NCBI RefSeq assembly: GCF_019192965.1
Contig: NZ_JAHTKU010000016.1
Coordinates: forward strand, 35,415-99,414
Direction of reading: 5' to 3'
From: Nocardioides daeguensis
GTDB lineage: Bacteria; Actinomycetota; Actinomycetes; Propionibacteriales; Nocardioidaceae
DNA: 64,000 nt
Shown: one piece after another, positions 7,949 through 16,709 of the stretch
How positions within the stretch are numbered: the stretch's first letter is position 1
Layout: the number at the start of each line of letters is the position of its first letter
Made by a program: the position numbers and the translations under genes
The notes under the pieces: model-generated
The model's input: only the letters and a program-made list of their open reading frames with translations
Told to the model about the DNA's origin: nothing
Database searches by the model: none

Positions 7949-9358
7949 TCAGTGCGCCATGTCGACGAACCGGCTGTAGTGACCCTGGAAGGCCACGACG
8001 ATGTCGCGGGTCGCGCCGTTGCGGTGCTTGGCGACGATCAGGTCGGCCTCGCCGGGGCGGGTCGACTCCTTCTCGTAGACGTCGTCGCGGTGCAGCAGGA
8101 CCACCATGTCGGCGTCCTGCTCGATGGATCCGGACTCACGCAGGTCGCTGACCGCGGGGCGCTTGTCGGCGCGCTGCTCGGGGCCACGGTTGAGCTGGGA
8201 GAGCGCGATGACCGGGATCTCCAGCTCCTTGGCGAGCAGCTTGATCTGGCGGGAGAACTCCGAGACCTCGAGCTGGCGGGACTCGACCTTCTTGCCCGAG
8301 CTCATCAGCTGGAGGTAGTCGATCACCATCAGCTTGAGGTCGTGCTTCTGCTTGAGCCGACGCGCCTTCGCGCGGATCTCGGTCATCGTCATGTTGGGGG
8401 AGTCGTCGATGAACATCGGCGCCGCGGACACCTTCGCCACGTGGCGGGCCAGGCGGTCCCACTCCTCGGTGCCCATCTTGCCGTTGCGGATGTGGTTGAG
8501 CGGGATCCGTGCCTCGGCCGAGAGCAGGCGCATGACGATCTCCGCGCGCGTCATCTCCAGGCTGAAGAAGCAGGCGGTGAGGTTGTTGTGGATGGCGGCG
8601 GCCCGGCAGAAGTCGAGGGCCAGGGTCGACTTGCCCATGGCGGGGCGGGCGGCCACGACGATCATCTGGCCGGCGTGGAAGCCGTTGGTGAGCTCGTCGA
8701 AGTCGGCGAAGCCGGTCGGCACGCCGTAGATGCCCGTCTCACGGTTCTCGATGGCCTCGATCTCGTCGAGGACCTGGTCCATGATGTCGGACAGCGGGAC
8801 GTAGTCCTCCGACTTGTTGCGGTCGGTGACCTTGTAGATCTCGGACTGGGCCTCGTTGACGATGCCCTCGACCTCGCCCTCGCCGGCATAGCTGATCTGG
8901 ACGATCTTGGTGCCGGCGTTGACCAGCCGGCGCAGGATCGCCTTCTCGTAGACGATCTCGGCGTAGAAGCCGGCGTTGGCGGCGATCGGCACGTTGGAGG
9001 CGAGCGTGTGCAGGTACGGCGCCCCGCCGATCTTCTGCAGCTGGCCACGCCGCTGCAGCTCCCCCGCGACGGTCACCATGTCGGCCGGCTCACCACGGCT
9101 GTAGAGGTCGAGGATCGCCTCGTGGATCTCCTCGTGCGCCGGGCGGTAGTAGTCGTTGCCGCGGATGACCTCGACGACGTCGGCGATGGCGTCCTTCGAG
9201 ATCATCATCGCGCCGAGCACCGACTGCTCGGCGGCCATGTCCTGCGGTGGCGTGCGGCCGCCGCTGGGCGCCTCGCCCGGCTGGTACGGCGCCGGTCCGT
9301 CCCCCCACTGCTCGGGCGGCTCGGCGGTCCAGGCCGGCGGGTCGTCCGTGAGGCTCAC
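7949..9358 (-). CDS. dnaB: Replicative DNA helicase DnaB
   Basis: A 469-residue hexameric helicase that unwinds DNA at the replication fork. The N-terminal domain starts at PPQDMAAEQSVLGAMMISKD, and a linker leads to the RecA-like domain. Visible there are Walker A (AARPAMGKSTLALDF), FFSLEMTRAEIVMRLLS, Walker B-type KLMVIDYLQLM, the LSQLNRGPEQRADKRP segment and the conserved end VVAFQGHYSRFVD. No intein is present. GTG at 9358 is the start. The 467-bp region upstream holds DnaA-box-like sites. Confidence 0.97.
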   Translation of the reverse strand: MSLTDDPPAWTAEPPEQWGDGPAPYQPGEAPSGGRTPPQDMAAEQSVLGAMMISKDAIADVVEVIRGNDYYRPAHEEIHEAILDLYSRGEPADMVTVAGELQRRGQLQKIGGAPYLHTLASNVPIAANAGFYAEIVYEKAILRRLVNAGTKIVQISYAGEGEVEGIVNEAQSEIYKVTDRNKSEDYVPLSDIMDQVLDEIEAIENRETGIYGVPTGFADFDELTNGFHAGQMIVVAARPAMGKSTLALDFCRAAAIHNNLTACFFSLEMTRAEIVMRLLSAEARIPLNHIRNGKMGTEEWDRLARHVAKVSAAPMFIDDSPNMTMTEIRAKARRLKQKHDLKLMVIDYLQLMSSGKKVESRQLEVSEFSRQIKLLAKELEIPVIALSQLNRGPEQRADKRPAVSDLRESGSIEQDADMVVLLHRDDVYEKESTRPGEADLIVAKHRNGATRDIVVAFQGHYSRFVDMAH

Positions 9359-9514
9359 GGTCCTTGCCCCTTCCTGGTCTCACGCCCCGGGCGCGATGCA
9401 CGGGTCGTCCGGTGCCCAGCATGCCGAGCGGGTCCGGCACAATCGCCGGACGGCGACCGGTGCCGGCCCCCGATGCGGCAACCTACGGGGTCGACCGGGG
9501 CAGCCGATAGCGGC

Positions 9515-9795
9515 CTGTCCACAAGGGTTGGGGATAACTCGGGGCAGGTCGTGGACGACACGCGGACATGGTGTGCACGGGGTGGGGAGGAACTTGTGGA
9601 GAACGTGCGGGCCAGCCAGCCGAAAGGTTCTCTGACCTGCGCAAACGTCCTCAATGGCCTGTGGACGGCAAAAATGTCGGGTGTGATCCTGTTCACCCGC
9701 CGGTCACCGACCGGTCGGGACGGGTCTGCCGTCGCCGTACCCCCGCTCCGCCGCCGCCACCGCCGGTTTCCACAGGGGGACGCCACTTATCCACC
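9515..9795. promoter_or_regulatory. DnaA-box-like cluster upstream of dnaB
   Basis: The 467-bp gap between dnaB and the MATE gene contains several 8-of-9 matches to TTGTCCACA or TTATCCACA on either strand: 9515-9523 (CTGTCCACA), 9529-9537 (TGGGGATAA), 9595-9603 (TGTGGAGAA) and 9787-9795 (TTATCCACC). There is a weaker one near 9659. It also contains CTGACCTGCGCAAACG at 9632-9647, found again at 48950-48965 upstream of dnaA. Possible meaning: DnaA-linked control of dnaB, or a DnaA-titrating site. No gene is visible here. Confidence 0.45.
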
Positions 9796-9825
9796 GGCCG
9801 CCCGCACCGCCCGGGCAGCCGCGCG

Positions 9826-11166
9826 GTGAACGGCCCGCGCGCCCTCGACCGGGAGATCGCCCGGCTCGCGTTCCCGGCCTTCCTCGCCCTCGTCGCCGAG
9901 CCGCTGTTCCTGCTCGGCGACGCCGCCGTCGTCGGCCACCTCGGCACCCCGGAGCTGGCCGGGCTCGGCATCGCGGGCACCGTGGTCACCACGGTCGTCG
10001 GGCTGTGCATCTTCCTGGCCTACGGCACCACCGCGGGCGTCGCCCGCCAGATCGGCGCCGGCCACCGCGACGCCGCCCTCGCCCAGGGCCTCGACGGGCT
10101 CTGGCTCGCCGTGCTGATCGGCCTCCCGGCGACCCTGGTCACCGGGCTCGGCGCCGACCCCCTCGTCGCGGTGTTCGGGGCCTCACCGGACGTGGTCGAG
10201 CCGGCCACGACCTACTTGCGGGTCGCCGCGCTCGGCCTCACCCCGCTGCTGCTCATCCTCGCCGGCACCGGCGTGCTGCGCGGCCTCCAGGACACCCGCA
10301 CGCCGCTCGTGGTGGCCGTCGTCGGCAACATCGCGAACCTCCTGCTCAACCTCGTCCTCGTGTACGGCGCCGGGCCGGCGCCGCGCCTCGGGATCGCGGG
10401 CTCGGCGCTGGGCTCCGTGCTCGCCCAGTCCGCGATGGCCGTCGCGCTCGTGCTGGTCGTCGTCCGCTCCGCCCGGCGCGAGGGTGCCGCCCTTCGCCCG
10501 CACCTGGGGGGCGTGCGCGCGGCGGCCCGGGCCGGCGTACCGCTCATCGTGCGGACCCTGACTCTGCGTGCCTCGCTGTTGGTGACGACCTACGCCGTGG
10601 TGCTGACCGCGAGCGGGTCGAGCAGCGCGGCGGTGCCGGTCGCCACCCATCAGCTGGCGATGACCCTGTGGGGCTTCCTGGCCTACGTGCTGGACGCGAT
10701 CGCCATCGCCGCGCAGGCGATCACCGGACGCTTCCTCGGCGCCGGCGACGTGGCCGCGACGCGCGCGGTCACCGGCCGGATGGTGGGCTGGGGGATCCTC
10801 AGCGGTGTCGTCACCGGCCTGCTGCTGGCCGCGACCAGTCCGTGGCTGGGCGCGCTGTTCACCCCGGACGCGGGGGTCCGGGACGCGCTCGTCCCGGTGC
10901 TCGTCGTGGCCGCGCTCGCCCAACCGGTCGCCGGGGTGGTGTTCGTGCTCGACGGGGTGCTCATCGGCGCGGGCGACGGGCGGTACCTGGCCCGGGCCGG
11001 CGTCGCCGTCCTCGCGGGCTACGCTCCGCTCGTGCTGCTGACGAGTGCGCTGGGCGCGGGACTGCCCTGGCTGTGGACCGTGTTCTGCGTGGTCTTCATG
11101 GGCGGGCGGCTGGTCACCCTGGTGCGCCGCGCCCGCAGCGACGCGTGGCTGGTGCCGGGCGCGTGA
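9826..11166 (+). CDS. MATE family efflux transporter (DinF-like)
   Basis: A 446-residue integral membrane protein with about twelve helices. Family marks include AFPAFLALVAEPLFLLGDAA with the early membrane acidic residues, VVGHLGTPELAGLGIAG, the GVLRGLQDTRTPL loop and a second-half THQLAMTLWGFLAYVLDAIA. MATE proteins export cationic drugs and metabolites using H+ or Na+ gradients. The GTG at 9826 starts just before REIARLAFP. The frame extends upstream but through DnaA-box-like DNA. Its stop overlaps the GTG of the next gene (GTGA), so the two are likely co-translated. Confidence 0.9.
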   Translation: MNGPRALDREIARLAFPAFLALVAEPLFLLGDAAVVGHLGTPELAGLGIAGTVVTTVVGLCIFLAYGTTAGVARQIGAGHRDAALAQGLDGLWLAVLIGLPATLVTGLGADPLVAVFGASPDVVEPATTYLRVAALGLTPLLLILAGTGVLRGLQDTRTPLVVAVVGNIANLLLNLVLVYGAGPAPRLGIAGSALGSVLAQSAMAVALVLVVVRSARREGAALRPHLGGVRAAARAGVPLIVRTLTLRASLLVTTYAVVLTASGSSSAAVPVATHQLAMTLWGFLAYVLDAIAIAAQAITGRFLGAGDVAATRAVTGRMVGWGILSGVVTGLLLAATSPWLGALFTPDAGVRDALVPVLVVAALAQPVAGVVFVLDGVLIGAGDGRYLARAGVAVLAGYAPLVLLTSALGAGLPWLWTVFCVVFMGGRLVTLVRRARSDAWLVPGA

Positions 11167-11708
11167 AGCCGCTGTACTGGATCGCGATCGGCCTGGCCGT
11201 CGTCGTGTTCACCGCCGCTCCAGCCGACAAGGTCGACGTGTCGGAGGTCCTCGGCTGCCTGCTGGTGCTGGTCGGCTACGCCCGGCTGGTGCGGGCGGCG
11301 CCCGACCTGCCGCTGCGGCTCACGCTCGGGTACCTCGCCGTGCTCGCGGTGGTCGTCGCCATCGCGCTCAGCCCGCCGGACGCGCGCGCCTGGCTCGACG
11401 ACGCCGACCCGGCGCTCGTGTGGGCCGCCTCGCTCCCGGCGCTGGGCTTCCAGGCCGCGCTGTGCCACGCCCTCGGCACCCGGGCCCGCGCCGCCGGCGT
11501 CCGCAGCGGGTGGGTCTGGTTCGTCGCCGAGACGGCCATCGTCGTCTCGCTCGTCGCCAACGTGCTCTACAACGGCGCCGACTGGCACTGGCTCTACGGC
11601 GTCGGCACCGTCGGCCTGGCCGGGGTGCTGCTCGTCATCGTGCTCTGCGCGCTCCTGGGCTCGGCCCCGTGGGCGGGCGCGGGGGAGCCGGAGGACGCAC
11701 GCACCTGA
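11163..11708 (+). CDS. Small integral membrane protein coupled to the MATE gene
   Basis: A 181-residue protein with about five hydrophobic segments (PLYWIAIGLAVVVFTAAPA, VLGCLLVLVGYARLV, LGYLAVLAVVVAIAL, VWFVAETAIVVSLVANVLY, GLAGVLLVIVLCALLG) and a cytoplasmic tail. I recognise no defined family. Start and stop codons overlap those of the MATE gene by 4 nt, so the two are expressed together. Confidence 0.7.
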   Translation: MKPLYWIAIGLAVVVFTAAPADKVDVSEVLGCLLVLVGYARLVRAAPDLPLRLTLGYLAVLAVVVAIALSPPDARAWLDDADPALVWAASLPALGFQAALCHALGTRARAAGVRSGWVWFVAETAIVVSLVANVLYNGADWHWLYGVGTVGLAGVLLVIVLCALLGSAPWAGAGEPEDART

Positions 11709-11767
11709 CGAACGGGCTGTGGAACGAGCGCGTGCACAGCCCGCCCGTCAGGTGCGACGCGAAGGAC

Positions 11768-12409
11768 TCAGCCCTGGATCGTGGCCAGGATCTTCTCGGC
11801 CAGCCCGACGGACTGGTTGAGCGGGTCACCCTCGTACTCGACGCCGTCCTCGTAGTCGAGGTCGATCTCCAGCAGCACCGTGGCGGCGCAGGCGCGCAGC
11901 TCACCCTCGAAGTCCGGCGGGTTGCTCACCTTCCACCAGCCCCGGGTGGCGCCGGCGATGTCGTCGGCCGGGTCCACGACGCCGTCGTTGTCACGCGGCT
12001 GGGGGCAGCCGAAGGCGCCCTGGGTGAAGTCCTCGGGACCGGTCAGCTTGACCGTCACCTCGGCGAGACCCTCGGCCTCGAAGGAGCAGTTGTCGCTGGA
12101 CCACTCCACGCCACCCTCGCTGGTGGCGCCACCGCCGACCTCGGCGGGGCCGAACGACATCCCGTAGGCCTCGGCCAGGTCGTCGGCGCTCACCACGTCG
12201 CAGGCCATCGGCAGCCCGGCAGCAGCGGTGCTCGACGGCGCGGTCGGGGCCGAGGTGGGGGCGCTGGTCGCCTCGGTGGGCGTCGACGCCTCGGTGGCGC
12301 TCGACGCGTCGGTCGGGGTGTCGGAGGCGTCGGGTTCGTCGTCGCCGCAGGCCGCGAGGACCGGGGTCAGCAGCAGCAGGGCGGCAGGCGCCAGCCGTCG
12401 TACACGCAT
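11768..12409 (-). CDS. Secreted lipoprotein, DUF3558-like
   Basis: A 213-residue protein with a signal peptide and lipobox: MRVRRLAPAALLLLTPVLAA is followed by the lipidated Cys21. A low-complexity Ser/Thr/Ala/Pro linker (about 22-65) follows. A compact domain then has paired cysteines (ACDVVSADDLAEAYG; WSSDNCSFEAEG; FGCPQPR; LRACAATVLLEI), as in DUF3558 proteins of actinomycetes. Function unknown; it would be anchored on the outer face of the membrane. ATG at 12409 is chosen because the signal peptide begins there. Confidence 0.8.
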   Translation of the reverse strand: MRVRRLAPAALLLLTPVLAACGDDEPDASDTPTDASSATEASTPTEATSAPTSAPTAPSSTAAAGLPMACDVVSADDLAEAYGMSFGPAEVGGGATSEGGVEWSSDNCSFEAEGLAEVTVKLTGPEDFTQGAFGCPQPRDNDGVVDPADDIAGATRGWWKVSNPPDFEGELRACAATVLLEIDLDYEDGVEYEGDPLNQSVGLAEKILATIQG

Positions 12410-12456
12410 GGGGGAAGCTCCTGGGGATCGGGGAAGGAAGGAGTGTCCCAAAACTA

Positions 12457-12582
12457 ACGGCGTGGGGGGGGGCCGGGGGGGCCGCCCCCCCCCGGGGGGT
12501 TGGGGGGGGGGGGATAGGGGTAGTCAGGTTTCGACAAAAACCTACGGCCGGGCCGGGCCCCGGGGGCCCCCCCCACGCCGTT
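12457..12582. repeat. Poly-G/poly-C low-complexity tract inside an inverted repeat
   Basis: Runs of 6-12 G or C fill 12464-12513, after AACGGCGT and nine Gs at the left. The right end (12565-12582) is the complement, with eight Cs then ACGCCGTT. Between them is a small AGGTTT/AAACCT hairpin near 12526-12543. The arms could form a terminator for the rplI operon, which ends at 12640 and reads toward it. Such homopolymers are otherwise absent from the window, so an assembly or sequencing error must be considered. Confidence 0.6.
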
Positions 12583-12598
12583 GTTGGTCGTCGAGTGC

Positions 12599-12621
12599 AG
12601 ATCGTGAGGAACGAACGATCT
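12599..12621. repeat. REP-like hairpin with GAGGAACGA loop (copy 1)
   Basis: AGATCGT (12599-12605), loop GAGGAACGA (12606-12614), ACGATCT (12615-12621): a perfect 7-bp stem. The same nine-base loop occurs with different stems at 26585-26611 and 26640-26662. It lies just downstream of rplI on the minus strand and could act in transcript termination or stability. Confidence 0.6.
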
Positions 12622-12639
12622 ACGTATCGAGACGCTGCG

Positions 12640-13086
12640 TCAGCCCGGGATGACGTTGAGGGCCACCGCGGCGGACACCTCGTCGTGCAGCTTGACCGAC
12701 ACCGCGTGGTTGCCCAGCGACTTGATCGGGTTGCCGAGGACGATGGTCCGCTTGTCGATCGCCTCGCCGGCGGCCTCGCCGAGCGCGGCGGCGATGTCGG
12801 CGGGGGTGACCGCACCGAACAGGCGGCCGCCCTGGCCGGCCTTGACCTTGACGTCGACCGGCGAGCCCTCGAGCTTGGCCTTCAGCTCAGCGGCGTGGGC
12901 CTCGTCGCGGACCGCACGAGCGGAGCGAGCGGCCTTGATCGAGTCGGCCTGCGCCTGGGCGCCCCGGGTCCACCGGATGCCGAAGCCGCGGGGGATGAGG
13001 TAGTTGCGGCCGTAGCCGTCCTTGACCTCGACCACGTCACCGGCTGCGCCGAGGTTCTCGACCTCCTGGGTCAGGATGATCTTCAT
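12640..13086 (-). CDS. rplI: 50S ribosomal protein L9
   Basis: A 148-residue protein that binds 23S rRNA. It opens [20 protein letters not shown] and contains [15 protein letters not shown], the L9 N-terminal signature. A long connecting helix and a C-terminal domain ([17 protein letters not shown]) follow at normal family length. It is the last gene of the rpsF-ssb-rpsR-rplI operon, 28 bp after rpsR. Confidence 0.97.
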   Translation of the reverse strand: MKIILTQEVENLGAAGDVVEVKDGYGRNYLIPRGFGIRWTRGAQAQADSIKAARSARAVRDEAHAAELKAKLEGSPVDVKVKAGQGGRLFGAVTPADIAAALGEAAGEAIDKRTIVLGNPIKSLGNHAVSVKLHDEVSAAVALNVIPG

Positions 13087-13114
13087 GAGTTCAGCTCTCC
13101 TTCTCTGACTCTGC

Positions 13115-13351
13115 TCAGCGACCGGCGGAGGTGTAGGGCAGCAGCGCGACCTCGCGGGCGTTCTTCACCGCGATCGCGACGTCCCGCTGGTGCTGGACGC
13201 AGTTGCCGGTCACCCGACGGGCGCGGATCTTGCCGCGGTCGGAGATGAACTTCTTCAGAAGGGCGGTGTCCTTGTAGTCGACACCGGTGGCCTTCTCCTT
13301 GCAGAACTGGCAAACCTTCTTCTTCGGCTTGCGGACGACTGCCTTCGCCAT
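13115..13351 (-). CDS. rpsR: 30S ribosomal protein S18
   Basis: A 78-residue basic protein beginning [20 protein letters not shown], with [20 protein letters not shown] and [20 protein letters not shown], the S18 core that binds S6 and 16S rRNA. The CxxC at the N-terminus plus a later Cys makes this a cysteine-bearing, possibly zinc-binding form. Actinobacteria often encode a second, zinc-free S18 elsewhere. A GGAGGAGCACCACA-like ribosome site precedes the ATG. Confidence 0.97.
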   Translation of the reverse strand: MAKAVVRKPKKKVCQFCKEKATGVDYKDTALLKKFISDRGKIRARRVTGNCVQHQRDVAIAVKNAREVALLPYTSAGR

Positions 13352-13435
13352 TGTGGTGCTCCTCCTCAGAGCCCGGCCGCGTCAGTCAGAAGGCGGCCGG
13401 AATGGTTGGTTGTATCGGTGGTTGAGGTGCGAGCC

Positions 13436-14002
13436 TCAGAACGGGGGCTCGTCGCTCGACGAGACGCCCGGCGCGGCCCACGGGTCGTTGGCCGGTGCGC
13501 CGCCCCCGTAGTTGGAACCGCCACCCTGGTTGCCGCCACCGGACGGGGCGCTGCCCCACGGGTCCTGACCCGCGGGACGGCCACCGCCCTGGTTGCCGCC
13601 ACCTTGGTTGCCGCCGTACCCACCGCCGCCGCCGGAGCGGCTCGCGCGGGTGACCTTGGCGGTCGCCCACGTCAGCGACGGGCCGATCTCGTCGACCTGC
13701 AGCTCGTTGACCGTGCGCTTCTCGCCCTCACGGGTCTCGTACGAGCGCGACACCAGACGGCCCTGCACGATGACGCGCATGCCCTTCTGGAGGGACTCGG
13801 CGACGTTCTCCGCGACCTGGCGCCAGACCGAGCAGCGCAGGAACAGGGTGTCCCCGTCCTTCCACTCGTTGGTCTGACGGTCGAAGGAGCGCGGCGTCGA
13901 GGCCACCGTGAAGTTGGCGACAGCCGCGCCCGACGGGGTGAACCGAAGCTCGGGGTCGTCGGTGAGGTTGCCGATGACGGTGATGACGGTGTCGCCAGCC
14001 AT
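13436..14002 (-). CDS. ssb: Single-stranded DNA-binding protein
   Basis: A 188-residue SSB that coats single-stranded DNA during replication and repair. The OB fold is at about 1-112 ([60 protein letters not shown]). A long Gly/Asn/Gln-rich linker leads to the acidic tip SSSDEPPF, the partner-binding tail. It lies in the rpsF operon between rpsF and rpsR, as is usual. Confidence 0.97.
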   Translation of the reverse strand: MAGDTVITVIGNLTDDPELRFTPSGAAVANFTVASTPRSFDRQTNEWKDGDTLFLRCSVWRQVAENVAESLQKGMRVIVQGRLVSRSYETREGEKRTVNELQVDEIGPSLTWATAKVTRASRSGGGGGYGGNQGGGNQGGGRPAGQDPWGSAPSGGGNQGGGSNYGGGAPANDPWAAPGVSSSDEPPF

Positions 14003-14127
14003 GGGGGTCTCCTGGTGAGGGTGGAATGAACGGGCGTGCCGGGTCAGACCCGGACAACGGCTCCCATCGTGTCGTGGACGTCCGACATCGGGTAGCCGTC
14101 GTCCACAGGCACGATCTCTTCAGTTCC

Positions 14128-14415
14128 TCAGACGGTGGGTCGCAGGACCTTGGTCCGCAGGACGGACTCGTTGAGGGTCAGCTGACGGTCGAGCTCATCG
14201 ACCGTCGCCGGGGCGGCGGTCAGCTTGACGATGGCGTAGATGCCCTCGGCGTGCTTCTTGATCTCGTACGCCAGGCGGCGCTTGCCCCACACGTCGACGT
14301 TGTCGACCGTGCCGCCGTCGTTGCGGACGACGTTCAGGTACTTGTCGAGCGACGGCTGAACCGTCCGCTCGTCGAGGCTCGGGTCGAGGATGACCACGAC
14401 TTCATAGTTGCGCAA
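14128..14415 (-). CDS. rpsF: 30S ribosomal protein S6
   Basis: A 95-residue protein reading [20 protein letters not shown] with [20 protein letters not shown], the S6 fold that pairs with S18. The start is taken as TTG at 14415. A GGAG element lies 6 nt before it, and S6 proteins begin MR-x-YE exactly there. A GTG 12 nt upstream is in frame, but it sits directly on the GGAGG and leaves no spacing. The gene leads the rpsF-ssb-rpsR-rplI operon. Confidence 0.95.
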   Translation of the reverse strand: MRNYEVVVILDPSLDERTVQPSLDKYLNVVRNDGGTVDNVDVWGKRRLAYEIKKHAEGIYAIVKLTAAPATVDELDRQLTLNESVLRTKVLRPTV

Positions 14416-14595
14416 AGCGGTCTCCACCTCCTCTGGACTCAGGCGGCCGCGGACTTTCCACGGCAGGAGGGCCTTGCTTGCCTGCTGGTTCGGCCCAGCA
14501 GACGCGTACGGCGCCAGCGGCACCGGACGGGACAGGCTAACAGCGCCCGCCCGCCCGGGCCGAATCCCGACCTCGGCGGGCCGGGGACGGGCGTG

Positions 14596-16587
14596 CTACC
14601 CGAACAGCACCGGGTTCTGGATCTGCGTCTCGTCGATGACGAGCACCGCGATCGCGCCCGCCAGGCCCTCGGGCACGTCGAGCGAGACCGAGGCGCAGAC
14701 CTCGTCGGAGCCGAGGTCCCACGACCCGTCCAGCGAGCCGAGCAGCTCGCCCTCGGGGTTGTAGAGCTCGATCGTGAACGGCGTCCCGTCGGGCAGCCCG
14801 GTGACCGCGAAGTGGGCGTACAGCGTGGCCGGGAGGCTCACGCCGCCGAGCACCTGCGGGTCGTCGAGCGTGCTGGTCGTCGAGCAGTCGCTGTTGCCGT
14901 CGGTGGTCCAGCCCGAGGGGGCGGCGCTGGCCTGGCCCATCGGGTCGGCCGGGGGCTCCGGCACGTCGTCGAGGTACGGCGAGACGTACTCCGGGTCGCC
15001 GCCCTTCTCCGCGATCGCGATGATGTCCTCGGTCAGGTTGACCGGCCGGATCCGCGCGGAGCCGCCGGTGAACGCGCCGCCCTCGCCGCTGTCGCCGACG
15101 GTCGACTCGGTGACGACCGCGCTGTTGATGCCGACCAGCTCGCCGTCCTCGTTGATCGAGGCACCGCCGGAGTTGCCGGAGCCGATCCGGATGTCGCTGT
15201 CGATCCAGGCCCGGTTGCCGGGGACGGCCGCCTCCTTGAGGAAGGTGGACACGACGCCGCGGGTCACGGTCAGCGCCCGGTCGAGGCCGTCGTCGGAGGC
15301 GACGTGCGCGACGGCGGGGAAGCCGAGCGCGGTCAGCTCGTCGCCGGTGCGCAGCTCGTCGCTGTCGCCGAGCTCGACGGGCCGCGGCAGGTCGAGGTCC
15401 TCCTCGGCGATCTTCTTGCCCTCGGCGTCGGCGGTGATCTTGAGGACCGCGAGGTCGAGAACGCCGTCGGCGACGATCGCCTCCGCGGAGTACGACGGCG
15501 CGGCCGGCTTGTCGTCGGCGGCGGAGGTGAGCGCGACCAGGAGGCCCGCGGGATCCTCCTCGCCGCCCTGCTGCCCCGGCGCGCTGGGCTTGCCGACGTG
15601 GGCGTTGGTAAGGATCAGCCCGTCCTCGCTGATGATCGTGCCCGAGCCGGTGTAGAGGGGTTCGCCGCTGTCGTCGACGGCGATGATCAGGACGCTGGCG
15701 AGCTTGGCCCGGTCGAGCTCGGCGGTGCTGAGCCCGGCCGCCTCGTTCGGGCCGTCGTTCGCGGGGGAGTCGTCGCCGCCGAGCAGGACCGCGGCCGTGA
15801 CGCCACCGCCGGCCAGGACCAGCGCGGCCACGACGGCGCCGACGAGGGCGGCGGTGCGCTTGCGCTTCTTCTTTGCGATCGACTTCTGGGCGACGCCGGC
15901 GGCCACGATCGGGACCACCTCGACCTCGGCACCCGCGGTCGGGTGACCGAGCATCAGCGTGATCGGCTCCTCGAGCCTGCGCTGGGTGACCCGGTCCTCC
16001 TCGAGGAAGGTGCCGGCGCTGGACCGGTCGACGTACCACCAGCCGTCGGGGCGGCCCTCGACCACGCCGTGCAGGCGGGAGACGGACGGGTCGTCGACGA
16101 CGACCTCGTTGCCCGGGTCGCGGCCGATCCGTACGACGACGCCCGGGGGGAACCGCGTCGAGGAGCCACCGACGCGCACCAGCAGCCCGGGCCCGTTGAC
16201 GTACCCGGGGCCCACCGGCCCGGTGCCGGGCAGCATGGTCTGGGCCAGGCCCGGCGGCGGCAGCTGGGCCGGGTCCGGTGCGGCGGGGCGCACGGCGCCG
16301 GCCGGGGTCAGCACGACCTCCTCGCCGTCCACGCCGCCGAAGCGGACGCTGGTCGGCCCGGTCAGCCGGATCTCGCTGACCCGGGCGCCGCCCAGGAAGG
16401 TGCCGCCGCTCGAACCGGTGTCGACCAGCACCCAGCCGGAGCCGTCCGAGCGCAGCTGCGCGTGCTGCCGCGAGGCCGAGGGCGCGGTGAGGACGATGTC
16501 GCAGGAAGTGTCGCGGCCGATGCTGACGGTGCGGGGTTCCTCGAACGACCAGGTCCGGCCGCCCGAGGTGACATGGAGGGTGGTCAC
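14596..16587 (-). CDS. Membrane protein with two FHA domains and a trypsin/HtrA-like serine protease
   Basis: A 663-residue protein. FHA domain 1 is at about 1-95 (TVSIGRDTSCDIVLTAPSAS) and FHA domain 2 at about 130-225 (VVRIGRDPGNEVVVDDPSVS; RLHGVVEGRPDGWWYVDRSS). A basic stop-transfer KKKRKR precedes one transmembrane helix (about 246-270). The outer part is a trypsin-like domain with visible triad residues His330 (LILTNAH), Asp378 (GVLDLAVLKI) and Ser473 (GSGNSGG). A C-terminal domain of about 120 residues with two cysteines follows, and no PDZ is evident. Inferred design: cytosolic phosphothreonine readers linked to an extracytoplasmic protease. GTG at 16587 is the start. Confidence 0.88.
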   Translation of the reverse strand: MTTLHVTSGGRTWSFEEPRTVSIGRDTSCDIVLTAPSASRQHAQLRSDGSGWVLVDTGSSGGTFLGGARVSEIRLTGPTSVRFGGVDGEEVVLTPAGAVRPAAPDPAQLPPPGLAQTMLPGTGPVGPGYVNGPGLLVRVGGSSTRFPPGVVVRIGRDPGNEVVVDDPSVSRLHGVVEGRPDGWWYVDRSSAGTFLEEDRVTQRRLEEPITLMLGHPTAGAEVEVVPIVAAGVAQKSIAKKKRKRTAALVGAVVAALVLAGGGVTAAVLLGGDDSPANDGPNEAAGLSTAELDRAKLASVLIIAVDDSGEPLYTGSGTIISEDGLILTNAHVGKPSAPGQQGGEEDPAGLLVALTSAADDKPAAPSYSAEAIVADGVLDLAVLKITADAEGKKIAEEDLDLPRPVELGDSDELRTGDELTALGFPAVAHVASDDGLDRALTVTRGVVSTFLKEAAVPGNRAWIDSDIRIGSGNSGGASINEDGELVGINSAVVTESTVGDSGEGGAFTGGSARIRPVNLTEDIIAIAEKGGDPEYVSPYLDDVPEPPADPMGQASAAPSGWTTDGNSDCSTTSTLDDPQVLGGVSLPATLYAHFAVTGLPDGTPFTIELYNPEGELLGSLDGSWDLGSDEVCASVSLDVPEGLAGAIAVLVIDETQIQNPVLFG

Positions 16588-16641
16588 GCGAGGACGTTAG
16601 TGCCCGGATGCCCCTCTCCACGAGGAAATGCGGTGAAGACA

Positions 16642-16703
16642 GGACAGCGGCGGGACAAGTGAGGACACTGCGGGACAGCACTGTCCGGGCCCGTCCTTAC
16701 GAT
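16642..16703 (+). promoter_or_regulatory. Phased GGACA repeats and -10 element before endonuclease IV
   Basis: Four direct GGACA copies start at 16642, 16653, 16663 and 16673, spaced 11, 10 and 10 bp, and an inverted TGTCC follows at 16682-16686. A TACGAT -10 hexamer lies at 16698-16703, 6 nt before the ATG of the endonuclease gene. The spacing puts the repeats on one face of the helix just upstream of the core promoter, as for a cooperatively binding activator. The factor is unknown. Confidence 0.5.
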
Positions 16704-16709
16704 GACCGC

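Noticed and set aside
9515..9795. Second replication origin
   Set aside because: Boxes are all imperfect and there is no gene-direction switch or AT-rich stretch, while the dnaA region has a perfect set; reported only as a possible DnaA-controlled region.
14026..16662. Plus-strand open frame of 878 codons opposite the FHA-protease gene
   Set aside because: Opposite frame has clear FHA and protease motifs; this one has none and is a codon-bias shadow.
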